From: Paracoccus sp. (in: a-proteobacteria)
GTDB taxonomy: Bacteria; Pseudomonadota; Alphaproteobacteria; Rhodobacterales; Rhodobacteraceae
Length of the DNA: 54,325 nucleotides
Direction of reading: 5' to 3'
Assembly: GCF_030604785.1 (NCBI RefSeq)
Contig: NZ_JAUVVF010000022.1
Location: 1-54,325 of the forward strand
The notes beneath the pieces are model-generated. The model was given only the letters and a program-made list of their open reading frames with translations. It did no database searches and was not told where the DNA came from. Numbering within the stretch: position 1 is the stretch's first letter; every line of letters starts with the position of its first letter. Positions 18,393 to 26,377 of the stretch are shown piece by piece. The translations under genes and the position numbers were made by a program.

Positions 18393-19397
18393 TCAGCCCA
18401 GCATGTCGGGCGTCAGGGAAATCGTGGCGCCGGTCGCCAGCGACCGTGTCGCGGCCTCGGCGCAGGCCAGAGCGGCCACCCCTTCGCGCAGCGTGACCGG
18501 CATCGGCCGGCCCTGCGTCACGGCATCAAGAAAGGCCTGCCATTCGATCTGATAGGCCCGCATGTAGCGTTCGAGGAAGAAGTGCAGCGGCTTGGCGGCC
18601 ACGGCACCCTCGGCCGTCAGGGCCTCGACGGTGTTCTCCAGCACGTTGCGCGCCGAAAGCAGGCCCTTTTCGCCCAGGATCTCGACCCGCTGGTCATAGC
18701 CATAGGCCGCGCGGCGCGAATTCTTGATGACGGCGATGCGGCCATCGTCCCAGACCATCGTGACGGCGGCGGTATCGACATCACCCGCCTCGCCGATGGC
18801 CGGATCGACAAGCGCCGCGCCATGCGCCGTGATGCGGGCGGGCGGGCCGCCGAACAGCCAGCAGGCCATGTCGAAATCGTGGATCATCATGTCCCGGAAC
18901 AGCCCGCCCGAGACCCGGACATATTCCACCGGAGGCGGCGCGGGATCGAACGAGGTGATCGACAGCAGCTCGCCCTTGCCGATGCGGCCCTGATCGAACC
19001 CGGCCTTCAGAGCCGCGAAATTCGGATCGAAGCGGCGGTTGAAGCCGATCATCACAGGGCGGCCCGTCGCCTCGGCGGCGGCCAGCGTGGTCAGGGCGCG
19101 CTCGAGCGACAGGTCCACGGGCTTTTCGCACAGCACCGCCTTGCCGGCCTGGGTGGCGCGGGTGATCAGGTCGGAATGGGTGTCGGTGGATGTAGCGATC
19201 AGCACCGCGTCAATGGCAGGATCGGCGATGATCTCGTCCACGCTGCGGGCGGCAGCGCCGATCCGCGCGGCCAGAGCCTCGGCCGCCTCGCGGTTCGTAT
19301 CGGCCACAGCCACGACGCGGCTGTCGCGCGTCGCCGTCATGGATTCGGCATGGACCTGACCGATACGGCCAGCGCCCAGCAGCGCCACGTTCAGCAT
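18393..19397 (-). CDS. iolG: inositol 2-dehydrogenase
   Basis: The 334-residue Gfo/Idh/MocA protein oxidises myo-inositol to scyllo-inosose with NAD+, the first pathway step. The Rossmann motif is VALLGAGRIGQVHA. Then come LIATSTDTHSDLI, the catalytic lysine motif VLCEKPVDLS, and the active-site block GGLFRDMMIHDFDMACWLFG with Asp/His, all as in IolG. The length is normal. GGGAGGA lies upstream of ATG 19397. It is the first gene of the minus-strand operon and faces the LacI-type regulator, with tandem operators in the 141-base gap. Confidence 0.93.
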   Translation of the reverse strand: MLNVALLGAGRIGQVHAESMTATRDSRVVAVADTNREAAEALAARIGAAARSVDEIIADPAIDAVLIATSTDTHSDLITRATQAGKAVLCEKPVDLSLERALTTLAAAEATGRPVMIGFNRRFDPNFAALKAGFDQGRIGKGELLSITSFDPAPPPVEYVRVSGGLFRDMMIHDFDMACWLFGGPPARITAHGAALVDPAIGEAGDVDTAAVTMVWDDGRIAVIKNSRRAAYGYDQRVEILGEKGLLSARNVLENTVEALTAEGAVAAKPLHFFLERYMRAYQIEWQAFLDAVTQGRPMPVTLREGVAALACAEAATRSLATGATISLTPDMLG

Positions 19398-19459
19398 TCT
19401 GTCATTCCTCCCGTCGAATCACCCCCTCCGGTGATCCGTTAGCGCCAGACTGCCGCCGC

Positions 19460-19498
19460 TTGCACGCGCGTGCAAGAAAAATCTGCACGCGCGTGCAA
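19460..19498. promoter_or_regulatory. tandem LacI-type operators in the iolG / regulator gap
   Basis: Two identical perfect palindromes, TGCACGCGCGTGCA, lie at 19461-19474 (extended to TTGCACGCGCGTGCAA, 19460-19475) and at 19484-19497, with centres 23 bases apart. The central CG and the even 14-16 bp symmetry are typical of LacI-family operators. They lie 63-100 bases before iolG and 41-79 bases before the regulator, so one repressor could control both directions. The binding protein is presumed to be the product of the gene at 19539. Confidence 0.85.
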
Positions 19499-19538
19499 AC
19501 GCCTTTCGACGGGGGGCCGGCTGGGGTAGTCTGGGCGT

Positions 19539-20540
19539 ATGGACGACATGCAGGACAATGGCGCGGTCACGGCCGACGATGTGGCGAATGCGGCAGGGGT
19601 GTCGCGCTGGACGGTCGCGCGGGCCTTCAAGAAGGACGCCTCGATCTCGCGCAAGAGCCGCGAGAAGGTGCTGGCCGCCGCCGAGGCGCTTGGCTACGCG
19701 CCCGACCTCTTGGCCTCGTCCCTGGCCTCGGACCGGTCGAACCTTGTCGCCATCATCAACAACGATTTCAGCAATCCCCACAAGCTGGTCGTGCTGGAGC
19801 GCCTGACCCGCATCCTGTGGACGCGCGGCTGGGGGACGCTGCTCGTGCATATGTCCGACAGCGAGGATGCCTCGGCCGCGCTGCTGGCCGCCAGCCAGCG
19901 CCGGGTGGATGCGGCGGTCGTGATCGGCACGCGCTTCGACGACCGCATCCTGGGCACGGCGCTTGGGGCGCGGCGGGTCAAGAAGCTGGTGATCTTCGCC
20001 CGCTACAGCCAGAACCCCGATACCCTGACCATCGCCTGCGACGACGTGATCGCCATGCGCGAGATCGCCGACCACCTGCTGTCGCGCGGCTATCAGCACC
20101 CGGTCTATCTGGCCGGTCCCGACACGCAGTCGGCCAAGCTGCACCGCAAGACGACCTTCACCGAATACTGGCAGGCCCGGACCGGATTCAGCGTCCGGTC
20201 GATCCATGCAGACGCCTATGATTTCGGCGCCGCCATCGACCGCGTCACTGCCCTCTTCGCCGAGGGCGGCCCGCGCCCCGATGTGCTGGTCTGCGAGAAC
20301 GACATCATCGCGATCGGCGCGATGGATGCGCTGCGCTACCGCCTGGGTCTGCGCGTGCCGCAGGACGTGGCGGTCACGGGCTTCGACGACATCCCGCTGG
20401 CCGGGTCGCCCGCCTATGGGCTGACGACCTATCGCCAGCCCATCACCGCGATGACGGAACGCCTGCTCGACGTGCTGGAAGGACGGCTGTCCAGCGACGT
20501 GCATCTGCCCGGCCTGTTCGTCGCACGCTCGACGACCTGA
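19539..20540 (+). CDS. LacI-family transcriptional regulator, likely repressor of the inositol locus
   Basis: The 333-residue protein has an N-terminal LacI helix-turn-helix (VTADDVANAAGVSRWTVARAF, about residues 10-30) and hinge helix segment (LGYAPDLLASSLAS, about 50-63). A periplasmic-binding-protein-like effector domain follows, with LVAIINNDFSNPH, DVLVCENDIIAIGAMDALR and VAVTGFDDIPLAGSPAYGLTT near the C-terminus. It would bind the two palindromes just upstream and be released by inositol or a pathway intermediate. ATG 19548 is a possible alternative start three codons in. Its role as iol repressor is inferred from position and operators. Confidence 0.87.
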   Translation: MDDMQDNGAVTADDVANAAGVSRWTVARAFKKDASISRKSREKVLAAAEALGYAPDLLASSLASDRSNLVAIINNDFSNPHKLVVLERLTRILWTRGWGTLLVHMSDSEDASAALLAASQRRVDAAVVIGTRFDDRILGTALGARRVKKLVIFARYSQNPDTLTIACDDVIAMREIADHLLSRGYQHPVYLAGPDTQSAKLHRKTTFTEYWQARTGFSVRSIHADAYDFGAAIDRVTALFAEGGPRPDVLVCENDIIAIGAMDALRYRLGLRVPQDVAVTGFDDIPLAGSPAYGLTTYRQPITAMTERLLDVLEGRLSSDVHLPGLFVARSTT

Positions 20541-20562
20541 GCGCGTCGCCACGCGGCGCGCT

Positions 20563-20587
20563 GGAACAAAGCGCCGCCGCGCCGGTT
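20563..20587 (+). promoter_or_regulatory. candidate EcfG-type promoter of the DUF892/catalase operon
   Basis: GGAAC (20563-20567), 16 bases and GGTT (20584-20587) lie 29 bases before the DUF892 start. DUF892 proteins and manganese catalases are frequent members of the alphaproteobacterial general stress regulon, which supports the reading. One base of the -10 (CGTT) differs. Confidence 0.6.
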
Positions 20588-20616
20588 CATCGGCCCTCAC
20601 CTCAAGGAGGAGCCAG

Positions 20617-21117
20617 ATGGCCGACCAAACTCTCGACACGCTGTTTCACGAGACCCTCAAGGACATCTACTATGCCGAGCGCAAGATCGCGACCGCGCTT
20701 CGCAAGATGGCCCGTGCAGCACAGAATCCCGATCTCAAGGCCGCCTTCGAGACGCACGAACAGGAGACGCAGGCCCAGTACGAGCGCCTGTCCGAGGTCT
20801 TCGAGGCGATCGGCAAGAAGCCTCGCGGCAAGACCTGCGATGCCATCGAAGGCATCATCGCCGAGGGGCAGGAGATCATGGACGAGTTCAAGGGCAGCCC
20901 CGCGCTGGATGCGGGCCTGCTGGCCGCCGCGCAGGCGGTCGAGCATTACGAGATCGCCCGCTACGGCACTCTGAAGGCCTGGGCGAAGCAGCTGGGCCTG
21001 TCCGATGCGGAACGCCTGCTGGACCAGACCCTGCAGGAAGAAGGCGCGACCGACGAGATCCTGACGAAACTGGCCGAGACGGTGGTGAACGCGGCAGCCG
21101 AGACCGCGGAATCCTGA
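20617..21117 (+). CDS. DUF892 (YciE/YciF) ferritin-like protein
   Basis: The 166-residue four-helix-bundle protein of the YciF/DUF892 family starts MADQTLDTLFHETLKDIYYAERKI, which is characteristic. Glu/His residues spaced along the helices (YYAERKI, THEQETQAQYERL, AVEHYEIARY, EEGATDEIL) fit a ferritin-like di-metal site. Members are induced by stress; their chemistry is not settled. AAGGAGGAG is placed well before ATG. It is the first gene of a three-gene set with a manganese catalase and a tail-anchored protein, 79 bases before the catalase. Confidence 0.9.
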   Translation: MADQTLDTLFHETLKDIYYAERKIATALRKMARAAQNPDLKAAFETHEQETQAQYERLSEVFEAIGKKPRGKTCDAIEGIIAEGQEIMDEFKGSPALDAGLLAAAQAVEHYEIARYGTLKAWAKQLGLSDAERLLDQTLQEEGATDEILTKLAETVVNAAAETAES

Positions 21118-21196
21118 CCCGTCCCGAAGCGGAGGGGCGCCCGGCCCCTCCGAACCCCCATCCGGCCATGCGCCGGGTCCGAACCCGGAGAATCCG

Positions 21197-22021
21197 ATGT
21201 TTCTGACCGACAACAAGCTGCAATATCCCGTCCGCGTCGAAAAGCCGAACCCGCTTTTCGCGCGCGCCCTGCAACAGGCCATCGGCGGCGTCGAGGGCGA
21301 GATCCGCGTGGCGATGCAGTATTTCTTTCAGGCCTGCGGCGCGCGCGGCGACACGCGGTTCCGCGACCTGCTGATGAACACCGCCGCCGAGGAGCTGGGT
21401 CATATCGAAATGCTGGCCACCGCGGTCGCGCTGAACCTGGAAGGCGCGCCCCTGACGATGCAGGAAGAGGGCGCGCAGGATGCCGCCGTGGGCGCCGTGA
21501 TGGGCGGCATGAACCTCAAGAACATGCTGTCGGCGGGCCTGTCGGCCATGCCGGTTGACAGTGACGGCGTGCCCTTCGACATGTCCCACATCTATGCCAG
21601 CGGCAATGTGGCGGCCGACATGGTGGCCAACATCGCCGCCGAATCCACGGGCCGCACCCTTGCCGTCCGGCTGTGGGAGATGACCGACGATCCGGGGATG
21701 AAGGACATGCTGTCCTATCTGATCGCGCGCGACACGATGCATCAGAACCAGTTCATGGCCGCGCTCGAGGATCTGGGCGGCGCCAAGGAGGTCTTCCCGA
21801 TCCCCAACAGCTTCCCGCAATCGGACGAGGCGCAATCCTTCAGCTACGCCTTTCTGGGCTTCCAGTCCGATGGCAGCGATCCCGCGCCGGGCCGCTGGTC
21901 CGAGGGAACCTCGCCCGACGGCAAGGGCAGCTTTGCCTCGCAGCCCATGCAGGCGCTTGGCGAAAAGCCCGATCTGGGCAAGGCGCGGCCGGGCAGCGGC
22001 GCGCAATCCGATCAGATGTGA
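21197..22021 (+). CDS. manganese-containing catalase
   Basis: The 274-residue protein matches the non-haem manganese catalase family, which breaks H2O2 to water and oxygen at a di-Mn centre. Ligand helices are visible: GGVEGEIRVAMQYFFQ (Glu), AAEELGHIEMLATAV (Glu-x-x-His), NIAAESTGRTLAVRLW (Glu) and ARDTMHQNQFMAAL (His). The C-terminal extension (SFSYAFLGFQSDGSDPAPGRW...) also fits the family. It is probably cytoplasmic. It works with the DUF892 protein upstream and the small membrane protein downstream as a peroxide or desiccation defence set. Confidence 0.92.
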   Translation: MFLTDNKLQYPVRVEKPNPLFARALQQAIGGVEGEIRVAMQYFFQACGARGDTRFRDLLMNTAAEELGHIEMLATAVALNLEGAPLTMQEEGAQDAAVGAVMGGMNLKNMLSAGLSAMPVDSDGVPFDMSHIYASGNVAADMVANIAAESTGRTLAVRLWEMTDDPGMKDMLSYLIARDTMHQNQFMAALEDLGGAKEVFPIPNSFPQSDEAQSFSYAFLGFQSDGSDPAPGRWSEGTSPDGKGSFASQPMQALGEKPDLGKARPGSGAQSDQM

Positions 22022-22072
22022 CCCGACGGGTCGGGCCTCGGCCCGGCCCGCCCCATAGGAAGGAGCCAAGAC

Positions 22073-22420
22073 ATGGCCGACAAGAACCACCACCCGATCC
22101 CGCCGCGCGGCGACGAAGCCGACATGCTGCGCGCAGAGATGGAGACGGGGCGCCGTCCCGACGATCCCGGCCCCGAGGCCGACATGACGAGCCACCCCGA
22201 CGCGGTCGCGCCGGGCCTCGCGCCCGGGATGGCGCCGATCACCGATCACGAGGCGCAGGGTCGCCAGACCGCCTTTGGCACGGCCGGACGCGACGGGATG
22301 CCAGGCGTCGTGCCGCCGCCGGGACATGCCGCCCCGCCCTCACGCAAACCGGTCCTGTCCACCGGCGCCTGGCTGGCCATCGGCGCGGTCGTGCTGGTCC
22401 TGATCATCCTGGTGTTCTAG
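22073..22420 (+). CDS. tail-anchored protein with one C-terminal helix, unknown function
   Basis: The 115-residue product begins MADKNHHPIPPRGDEADML with AAGGAG before the ATG. Residues 1-90 are polar, rich in Pro, Gly, Asp and Met, and look disordered (GRRPDDPGPEADMTSHPD, MPGVVPPPGHAAPPS). The last 20 residues (GAWLAIGAVVLVLIILVF) are one hydrophobic helix that runs to the C-terminus, so the protein is tail-anchored with nearly all of it in the cytoplasm. It follows the manganese catalase by 51 bases and is probably in the same operon. I do not recognise a family. Confidence 0.7.
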   Translation: MADKNHHPIPPRGDEADMLRAEMETGRRPDDPGPEADMTSHPDAVAPGLAPGMAPITDHEAQGRQTAFGTAGRDGMPGVVPPPGHAAPPSRKPVLSTGAWLAIGAVVLVLIILVF

Positions 22421-22432
22421 GGCCGGTGGACG

Positions 22433-23407
22433 TCAGGCGGCCTCCAGCCGCGCGGTCCACAGCCTGAACCGCCGCCCGCCCGTGACCTCGCGGATCAGGC
22501 CCATTGTGGTCATCCGGTTCAGCATCCGCTCGGCGGTGATGCGCGACAGGCCGGTGATCGCCTCGGCCTCGGGCGCCGACAGCAGGGGGCGCGCGGACAG
22601 GGCCTCGATCACGCGGCCCGGGTTCGTGCCCTTGATCCGGGCCGTCGCCGCGCGGGCCGCATCGGCCCAACGGCAAAGGCGCAGGATCTCGGACCGGGCC
22701 TCGGTCGCGCCGTCGCGCAGACCCGCCAGATGCGTGGCCAGCCGATCCTCGGGCGCGCCATAGGCCGTCCAGACGCGGCGCCCGTGGCGACCCAAGGGCA
22801 GGAAGGTCAGAACCTCGAAACCCTGTGCCATGTCGCGCGCAGACCATGCGGCGCCCTCGGCCACACGCTCGGGTGGGGACAATCCCGCAAGCCGCCACGC
22901 CATCAGCGCCAGAGGCCCCCGCGCCAGCGGATGCAGCCCGCCCAGCCCCGCCATGACCGACAGGAATTCCGCCGCCGCATCATCGAAGTCGACGCCACGC
23001 GGGCGCATCTCGGGCAAGGCCGGGATTGCACCGGGCGGCGCGGCGCCGCCACGATAGAGGCCGAGAAACCCGGCCAGATCGTCAAGCCGCCCCTGCCCGG
23101 CCAGCCGCCGCATCGCCCATCGGGCCAGCCGCATCGCCTGCGGGTCCGAGGCCGCGCGCGCGTCCGCCAGATCGCGACCGATCTCGTCGCGGCCCAGAAC
23201 CAGCCCCTCGGTCCACAGCATCGTCTCGGTCTCGATCAGCGCCAGCCGGTCCAGCGCACCCCGCGCCGTGTCACGGGGCAGCGCGGCCAGCGTCGCGTCC
23301 AGTCGACCGGCCGCCAGGGCGGCCTCGGCCAGCAGCGGCGCCAGCGTGGCCTGCGCCGCCTTCCACGGGGCGAGATCGGGACCGCTTGCCGGCGGGTTGG
23401 GGTGCAT
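22433..23407 (-). CDS. DUF1612-like (RHE_PE00001-type) protein with winged-helix C-terminus
   Basis: The 324-residue protein starts with PWKAAQATLAPLLAEAALAAGRLDATLA and has a helical middle. The last 70 residues read as a winged helix (ARPLLSAPEAEAITGLSRITAERMLNRMTTMGLIREVTGGRRFRLWTA). This layout resembles the RHE_PE00001/DUF1612 proteins common in alphaproteobacteria, whose role is unknown though DNA binding is likely. It is convergent with the tail-anchored gene, with 12 bases between stops. The family call rests on remembered similarity of both ends. Confidence 0.65.
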   Translation of the reverse strand: MHPNPPASGPDLAPWKAAQATLAPLLAEAALAAGRLDATLAALPRDTARGALDRLALIETETMLWTEGLVLGRDEIGRDLADARAASDPQAMRLARWAMRRLAGQGRLDDLAGFLGLYRGGAAPPGAIPALPEMRPRGVDFDDAAAEFLSVMAGLGGLHPLARGPLALMAWRLAGLSPPERVAEGAAWSARDMAQGFEVLTFLPLGRHGRRVWTAYGAPEDRLATHLAGLRDGATEARSEILRLCRWADAARAATARIKGTNPGRVIEALSARPLLSAPEAEAITGLSRITAERMLNRMTTMGLIREVTGGRRFRLWTARLEAA

Positions 23408-23493
23408 GAGGTCGGGCCTTCCTGTGTTGCCCGCAGGAAAACCCGAAACCCCCGGCCCGGCAACCGCGATTCACTCCGGCAGGGCCCCGGCGA

Positions 23494-24711
23494 TCAGCGC
23501 GGCGGCAGGATCATGTGGTCGGGGCCATAGGCGAAGCCGGTGATGTTGCGGTTGCCGCCCTCCTCGATCACCAAAATGTCGTGCTCTCGATAGCCGCCCG
23601 CGCCGGGCTGCCCTTCGGGGATGGTGATCATCGGCTCCATCGACACGACCATGCCGGGTTCCAGCACGGTGTCGCAATCCTCGCGCAGTTCCAGCCCCGC
23701 CTCGCGGCCGTAGTAATGGCACAACACGCCGAAGCTGTGGCCGTAGCCGAAGCTGCGATAGCGCAGCAGGCCGTGGCTTGCATAGATCTCGTTCAGTTCC
23801 CTGGCGATGTCGCTGCACCGCGCGCCGGGAACCAGCAGCGCCTTGCCGCGATCATGGACCTCGCAATTGATGCGCCACAGGCGTAAATGCTCGTCGCTGG
23901 CGATTTCGGCAAAGAGCGTGCGTTCAAGCGCGACGTAATAGCCCGCGGCCATCGGAAAGCAGTTCAGCGACAGGATGTCCCCGCGCCTGATGCGCCGCGA
24001 CGTGACCGGATTATGCGCGCCATCCGTGTTGATGCCCGACTGGAACCAGGTCCAGGTATCCATCAATTCGGCATCCGGCCAGGTCCGGGCGATGCTGCGG
24101 ACCATCGTGGCGGTAGAATGCAGCGCGACCTCGTGTTCGGGAACGCCCACGGCGGCGGCCTCGAGGCAGGCCGCGCCGCCCTCATCCGCGATGGCGGCCA
24201 GCCGGGTGATGAAGGCGATCTCTTCGGCCGACTTGATCATCCGCATCCGCATGGCGGGCGCGGCGATATCGATGAATTCGACGCCCGGAAACTCGGCCCG
24301 CAAAAGGGCCAGCAGCTCGACCGTGACATGATCATGTTCGATCCCGATCCGGCGCGCCTGGCCCACAAGCTGGCGCAGGGCGTGGAAATAATTGTCCCTT
24401 TGCCAGTCCGTATAGGTGATGTTGCCGCCGAAGCTGCGCCGCCAGGGCTGGCCGCCATCGATGCCGGCGCTGATCGTGGTCGCGCCCTGATGATCGATCA
24501 CCAGACCGTAGCGCCGCCCGAACTGGCAATAGAGGAAGTCCGACAGATAGTTGATGTTGTGATACGAGGTGAACAGCGCCGCATCCACCTCATGCTCGGC
24601 CATCCAGGCACGGATGGCATTCTGGCGGCGGCCCATCTCGGCATCGGAAAAGGTCGGGCGGGCCTTCTGGCCGTTGCCGACATAGGATTGCAGTCTTTCG
24701 CGCTCGGTCAT
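23494..24711 (-). CDS. creatinase (creatine amidinohydrolase)
   Basis: The 405-residue 'pita-bread' fold enzyme hydrolyses creatine to sarcosine and urea. It aligns along its whole length with Pseudomonas creatinase (403 residues): FTSYHNINYLSDFLYCQFGR, ISAGIDGGQPWRR, TYTDWQRDNYF, the active-site DTWTWFQSGINTDGAHNPV with the catalytic His in DGAHNP, and EPGMVVSMEPMITIPEGQPG. Unlike M24 metallopeptidases, creatinase lacks a metal centre, and the Asp ligands expected for a peptidase are not in place. ATG 24711 is used because GAAGGAG lies seven bases before it. No sarcosine oxidase or creatininase gene is nearby. A LysR regulator is divergent. Confidence 0.9.
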   Translation of the reverse strand: MTERERLQSYVGNGQKARPTFSDAEMGRRQNAIRAWMAEHEVDAALFTSYHNINYLSDFLYCQFGRRYGLVIDHQGATTISAGIDGGQPWRRSFGGNITYTDWQRDNYFHALRQLVGQARRIGIEHDHVTVELLALLRAEFPGVEFIDIAAPAMRMRMIKSAEEIAFITRLAAIADEGGAACLEAAAVGVPEHEVALHSTATMVRSIARTWPDAELMDTWTWFQSGINTDGAHNPVTSRRIRRGDILSLNCFPMAAGYYVALERTLFAEIASDEHLRLWRINCEVHDRGKALLVPGARCSDIARELNEIYASHGLLRYRSFGYGHSFGVLCHYYGREAGLELREDCDTVLEPGMVVSMEPMITIPEGQPGAGGYREHDILVIEEGGNRNITGFAYGPDHMILPPR

Positions 24712-24785
24712 GGCGGCTCCTTCGATCACGGGGGCAGTCTGGGGCGGGGCGCGGCTTGCGTCAAAGCAGCTTTCGTGATCGGATG

Positions 24786-24811
24786 ATGAGGAAAACTAAT
24801 CGGTGCCTCAT
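24786..24811. promoter_or_regulatory. inverted repeat in the creatinase / LysR gap
   Basis: ATGAGG (24786-24791) and CCTCAT (24806-24811) form a dyad with a 14-base spacer that overlaps the LysR start codon at 24810. LysR-type regulators often bind such interrupted dyads between themselves and a divergent target and also repress their own gene. Assignment to this regulator is inference. Confidence 0.4.
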
Positions 24812-25682
24812 GTCCCTGCCACCGCTGAACGCCCTGCGCGCCTTCGAGGCCATCGCCCGGACGGGCAGCTTCCGCGCCGCCGCCGAAGCCCTGCATGTCA
24901 CCCAGCCCGCCATCAGCCACCAGATCCGCAATCTGGAGGATTGGCTGGGCGCGCCGCTTTTTGACCGCAGCGGGCGCCAGCCTCGCCTGCTGCCGCGCGG
25001 TCAGGCGCTGGCGCGCGACCTCACGCTGGCCTTCGGCAGCATCGAGGCCGCCTGCCAGCGCGCGCAGCCCCCGTCCGAGGCGTTGGTCGTCGCCGCCATC
25101 CCGTCGGTCGCCCTGTGCTGGCTGATCCCGCGCCTGCCGCGCTTCCGCACTCGCCATCCCCGGATATCGCTGCGGATCGTCTATGCCCATCACGCCCATT
25201 CGGTCGATTTCCGCGATGCCGATCTGGCCTTCACCTTCGCCGCTGCGCCACCCGGCCCGAATGCGGCGCGGTTTCTGCCCGGCGCTTCGGTGCCCGTCTG
25301 CAGCCCGGCCTTGGCCGCGCCGAGCTCGCCCGAGGCCATGCTGCAAGCGGGCCTTCTGCACGACACGGACCAAGGCGGTTGGCGCGACTGGCTTGCACGC
25401 GCCGGGTTGGTCGCACCGGCCGATCTGCCCGGCCCGGTCTTCGAGGATTTCAACCTGCTGCGTGCGGCAGCCCTGTCGGGTCAGGGCGTTGCCCTGGCGG
25501 CGCAGGCGATGATCGGCGAGGATCTGGCCGAGAACCGGCTGATCCTGCTGTCCGACATCACGGTGAAGGATGAGTTTTCCTATTACCTCACTTGGGCCGA
25601 AGGGGCCGGCGGACGCAAGGAATCCGCCATCCGCCTGTTCCGGGAATGGGCCTTGGCCGAGGCAGCCGGGGCAGATCCCTAG
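24810..25682 (+). CDS. LysR-family (GcvA-like) transcriptional regulator
   Basis: The 290-residue protein has an N-terminal winged helix (PLNALRAFEAIARTGSFRAA, HVTQPAISHQIRNLEDWLG) in the form typical of GcvA-type LysR proteins. A type 2 periplasmic-binding-like domain follows (VVAAIPSVALCWLIPRLPRF, HARSVDFRDADLAF-like region near 130-145). ATG 24810 is chosen because family members begin a few residues before PLNALRAFE. Two earlier in-frame ATGs would add 8 to 18 residues. It is divergent from creatinase and is the likely activator of that gene. It overlaps hutC by four bases tail to tail (TAG/CTA). Confidence 0.85.
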   Translation: MSLPPLNALRAFEAIARTGSFRAAAEALHVTQPAISHQIRNLEDWLGAPLFDRSGRQPRLLPRGQALARDLTLAFGSIEAACQRAQPPSEALVVAAIPSVALCWLIPRLPRFRTRHPRISLRIVYAHHAHSVDFRDADLAFTFAAAPPGPNAARFLPGASVPVCSPALAAPSSPEAMLQAGLLHDTDQGGWRDWLARAGLVAPADLPGPVFEDFNLLRAAALSGQGVALAAQAMIGEDLAENRLILLSDITVKDEFSYYLTWAEGAGGRKESAIRLFREWALAEAAGADP

Positions 25683-26377
25683 ATCGAGGTCGTCAGGCGG
25701 AAGCTGCCCGGATGGCTCTGGCGCAGAAAGGTGATCGGGCGGTCGTGCAGGAACGTCGCGCGCTCGATCACGAAGACAGCATCGCCCGGTGCGCAGCGCA
25801 GCGCCTCGGCCGTGGCGGCATCGGCCAGACCCGCCGTCAGCGCCAGCGTGCCCCGTGTATAGGACACGTTCTCGACCAGCCACTGGTTCGCGCTGATCCG
25901 ACCCAGATCGACATCGGCCATCGCGGGCACGGTGGTCAGGTCGATCCAGCGATCCTCAAGGCACCACGGCGCGTCATCGGCCAGATGCAGCGCGACCACA
26001 TGCAGCAGCTCGGCCCGCTCGGGAAGGCCCATCACGCTGCGGACCTGCAGAGGCGCGGGCGCGGTCTCTCGCGCGATCAGCGCATAGCCGTAGCGCGCGC
26101 CCCGCGCCTCGATCTCGGACCGGATGACCGGGATTTCCAGCGTCGCCTTGCGCACCGGGCTGGTGGCCACGCGCGTTCCCGCCTTGCGCCGCCGGTCCAG
26201 AAGCCCCGCATCGGCCAGTTCGCGCAGGGCCCGGCTGACCGTGGCGCGCGCACAGCCGAATTCCAGCGCCAGCTTGTCGTCATGCGGCAGCAGATGGCCC
26301 GGCGCCCAGATGCGGCGGCGGATGCGGTCCATGACCTCGGCCTGGATCGCCTGCCATGTGACCGTCTCGGATGGCAT
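25679..26377 (-). CDS. hutC: GntR-family histidine utilisation repressor
   Basis: The 232-residue protein has an N-terminal GntR winged helix (WQAIQAEVMDRIRRRIWAPGH, CARATVSRALRELADAGLLDR) and a C-terminal UTRA effector domain (residues 85-230, with LHVVALHLADDAPWCLEDRWI, where LEDR is a HutC hallmark, and RATFLHDRPITFLRQSH). HutC represses hut genes and is released by urocanate. Its ATG overlaps the hutF stop by one base (TGATG), so hutF and hutC form one unit read away from hutI. Confidence 0.93.
   Translation of the reverse strand: MPSETVTWQAIQAEVMDRIRRRIWAPGHLLPHDDKLALEFGCARATVSRALRELADAGLLDRRRKAGTRVATSPVRKATLEIPVIRSEIEARGARYGYALIARETAPAPLQVRSVMGLPERAELLHVVALHLADDAPWCLEDRWIDLTTVPAMADVDLGRISANQWLVENVSYTRGTLALTAGLADAATAEALRCAPGDAVFVIERATFLHDRPITFLRQSHPGSFRLTTSI

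Noticed and set aside
25385..25405. Extra copy of the LacI operator (TTGCACGCGCC) in the LysR gene
   Set aside because: Only half of the palindrome matches, and it lies inside coding sequence unrelated to inositol.
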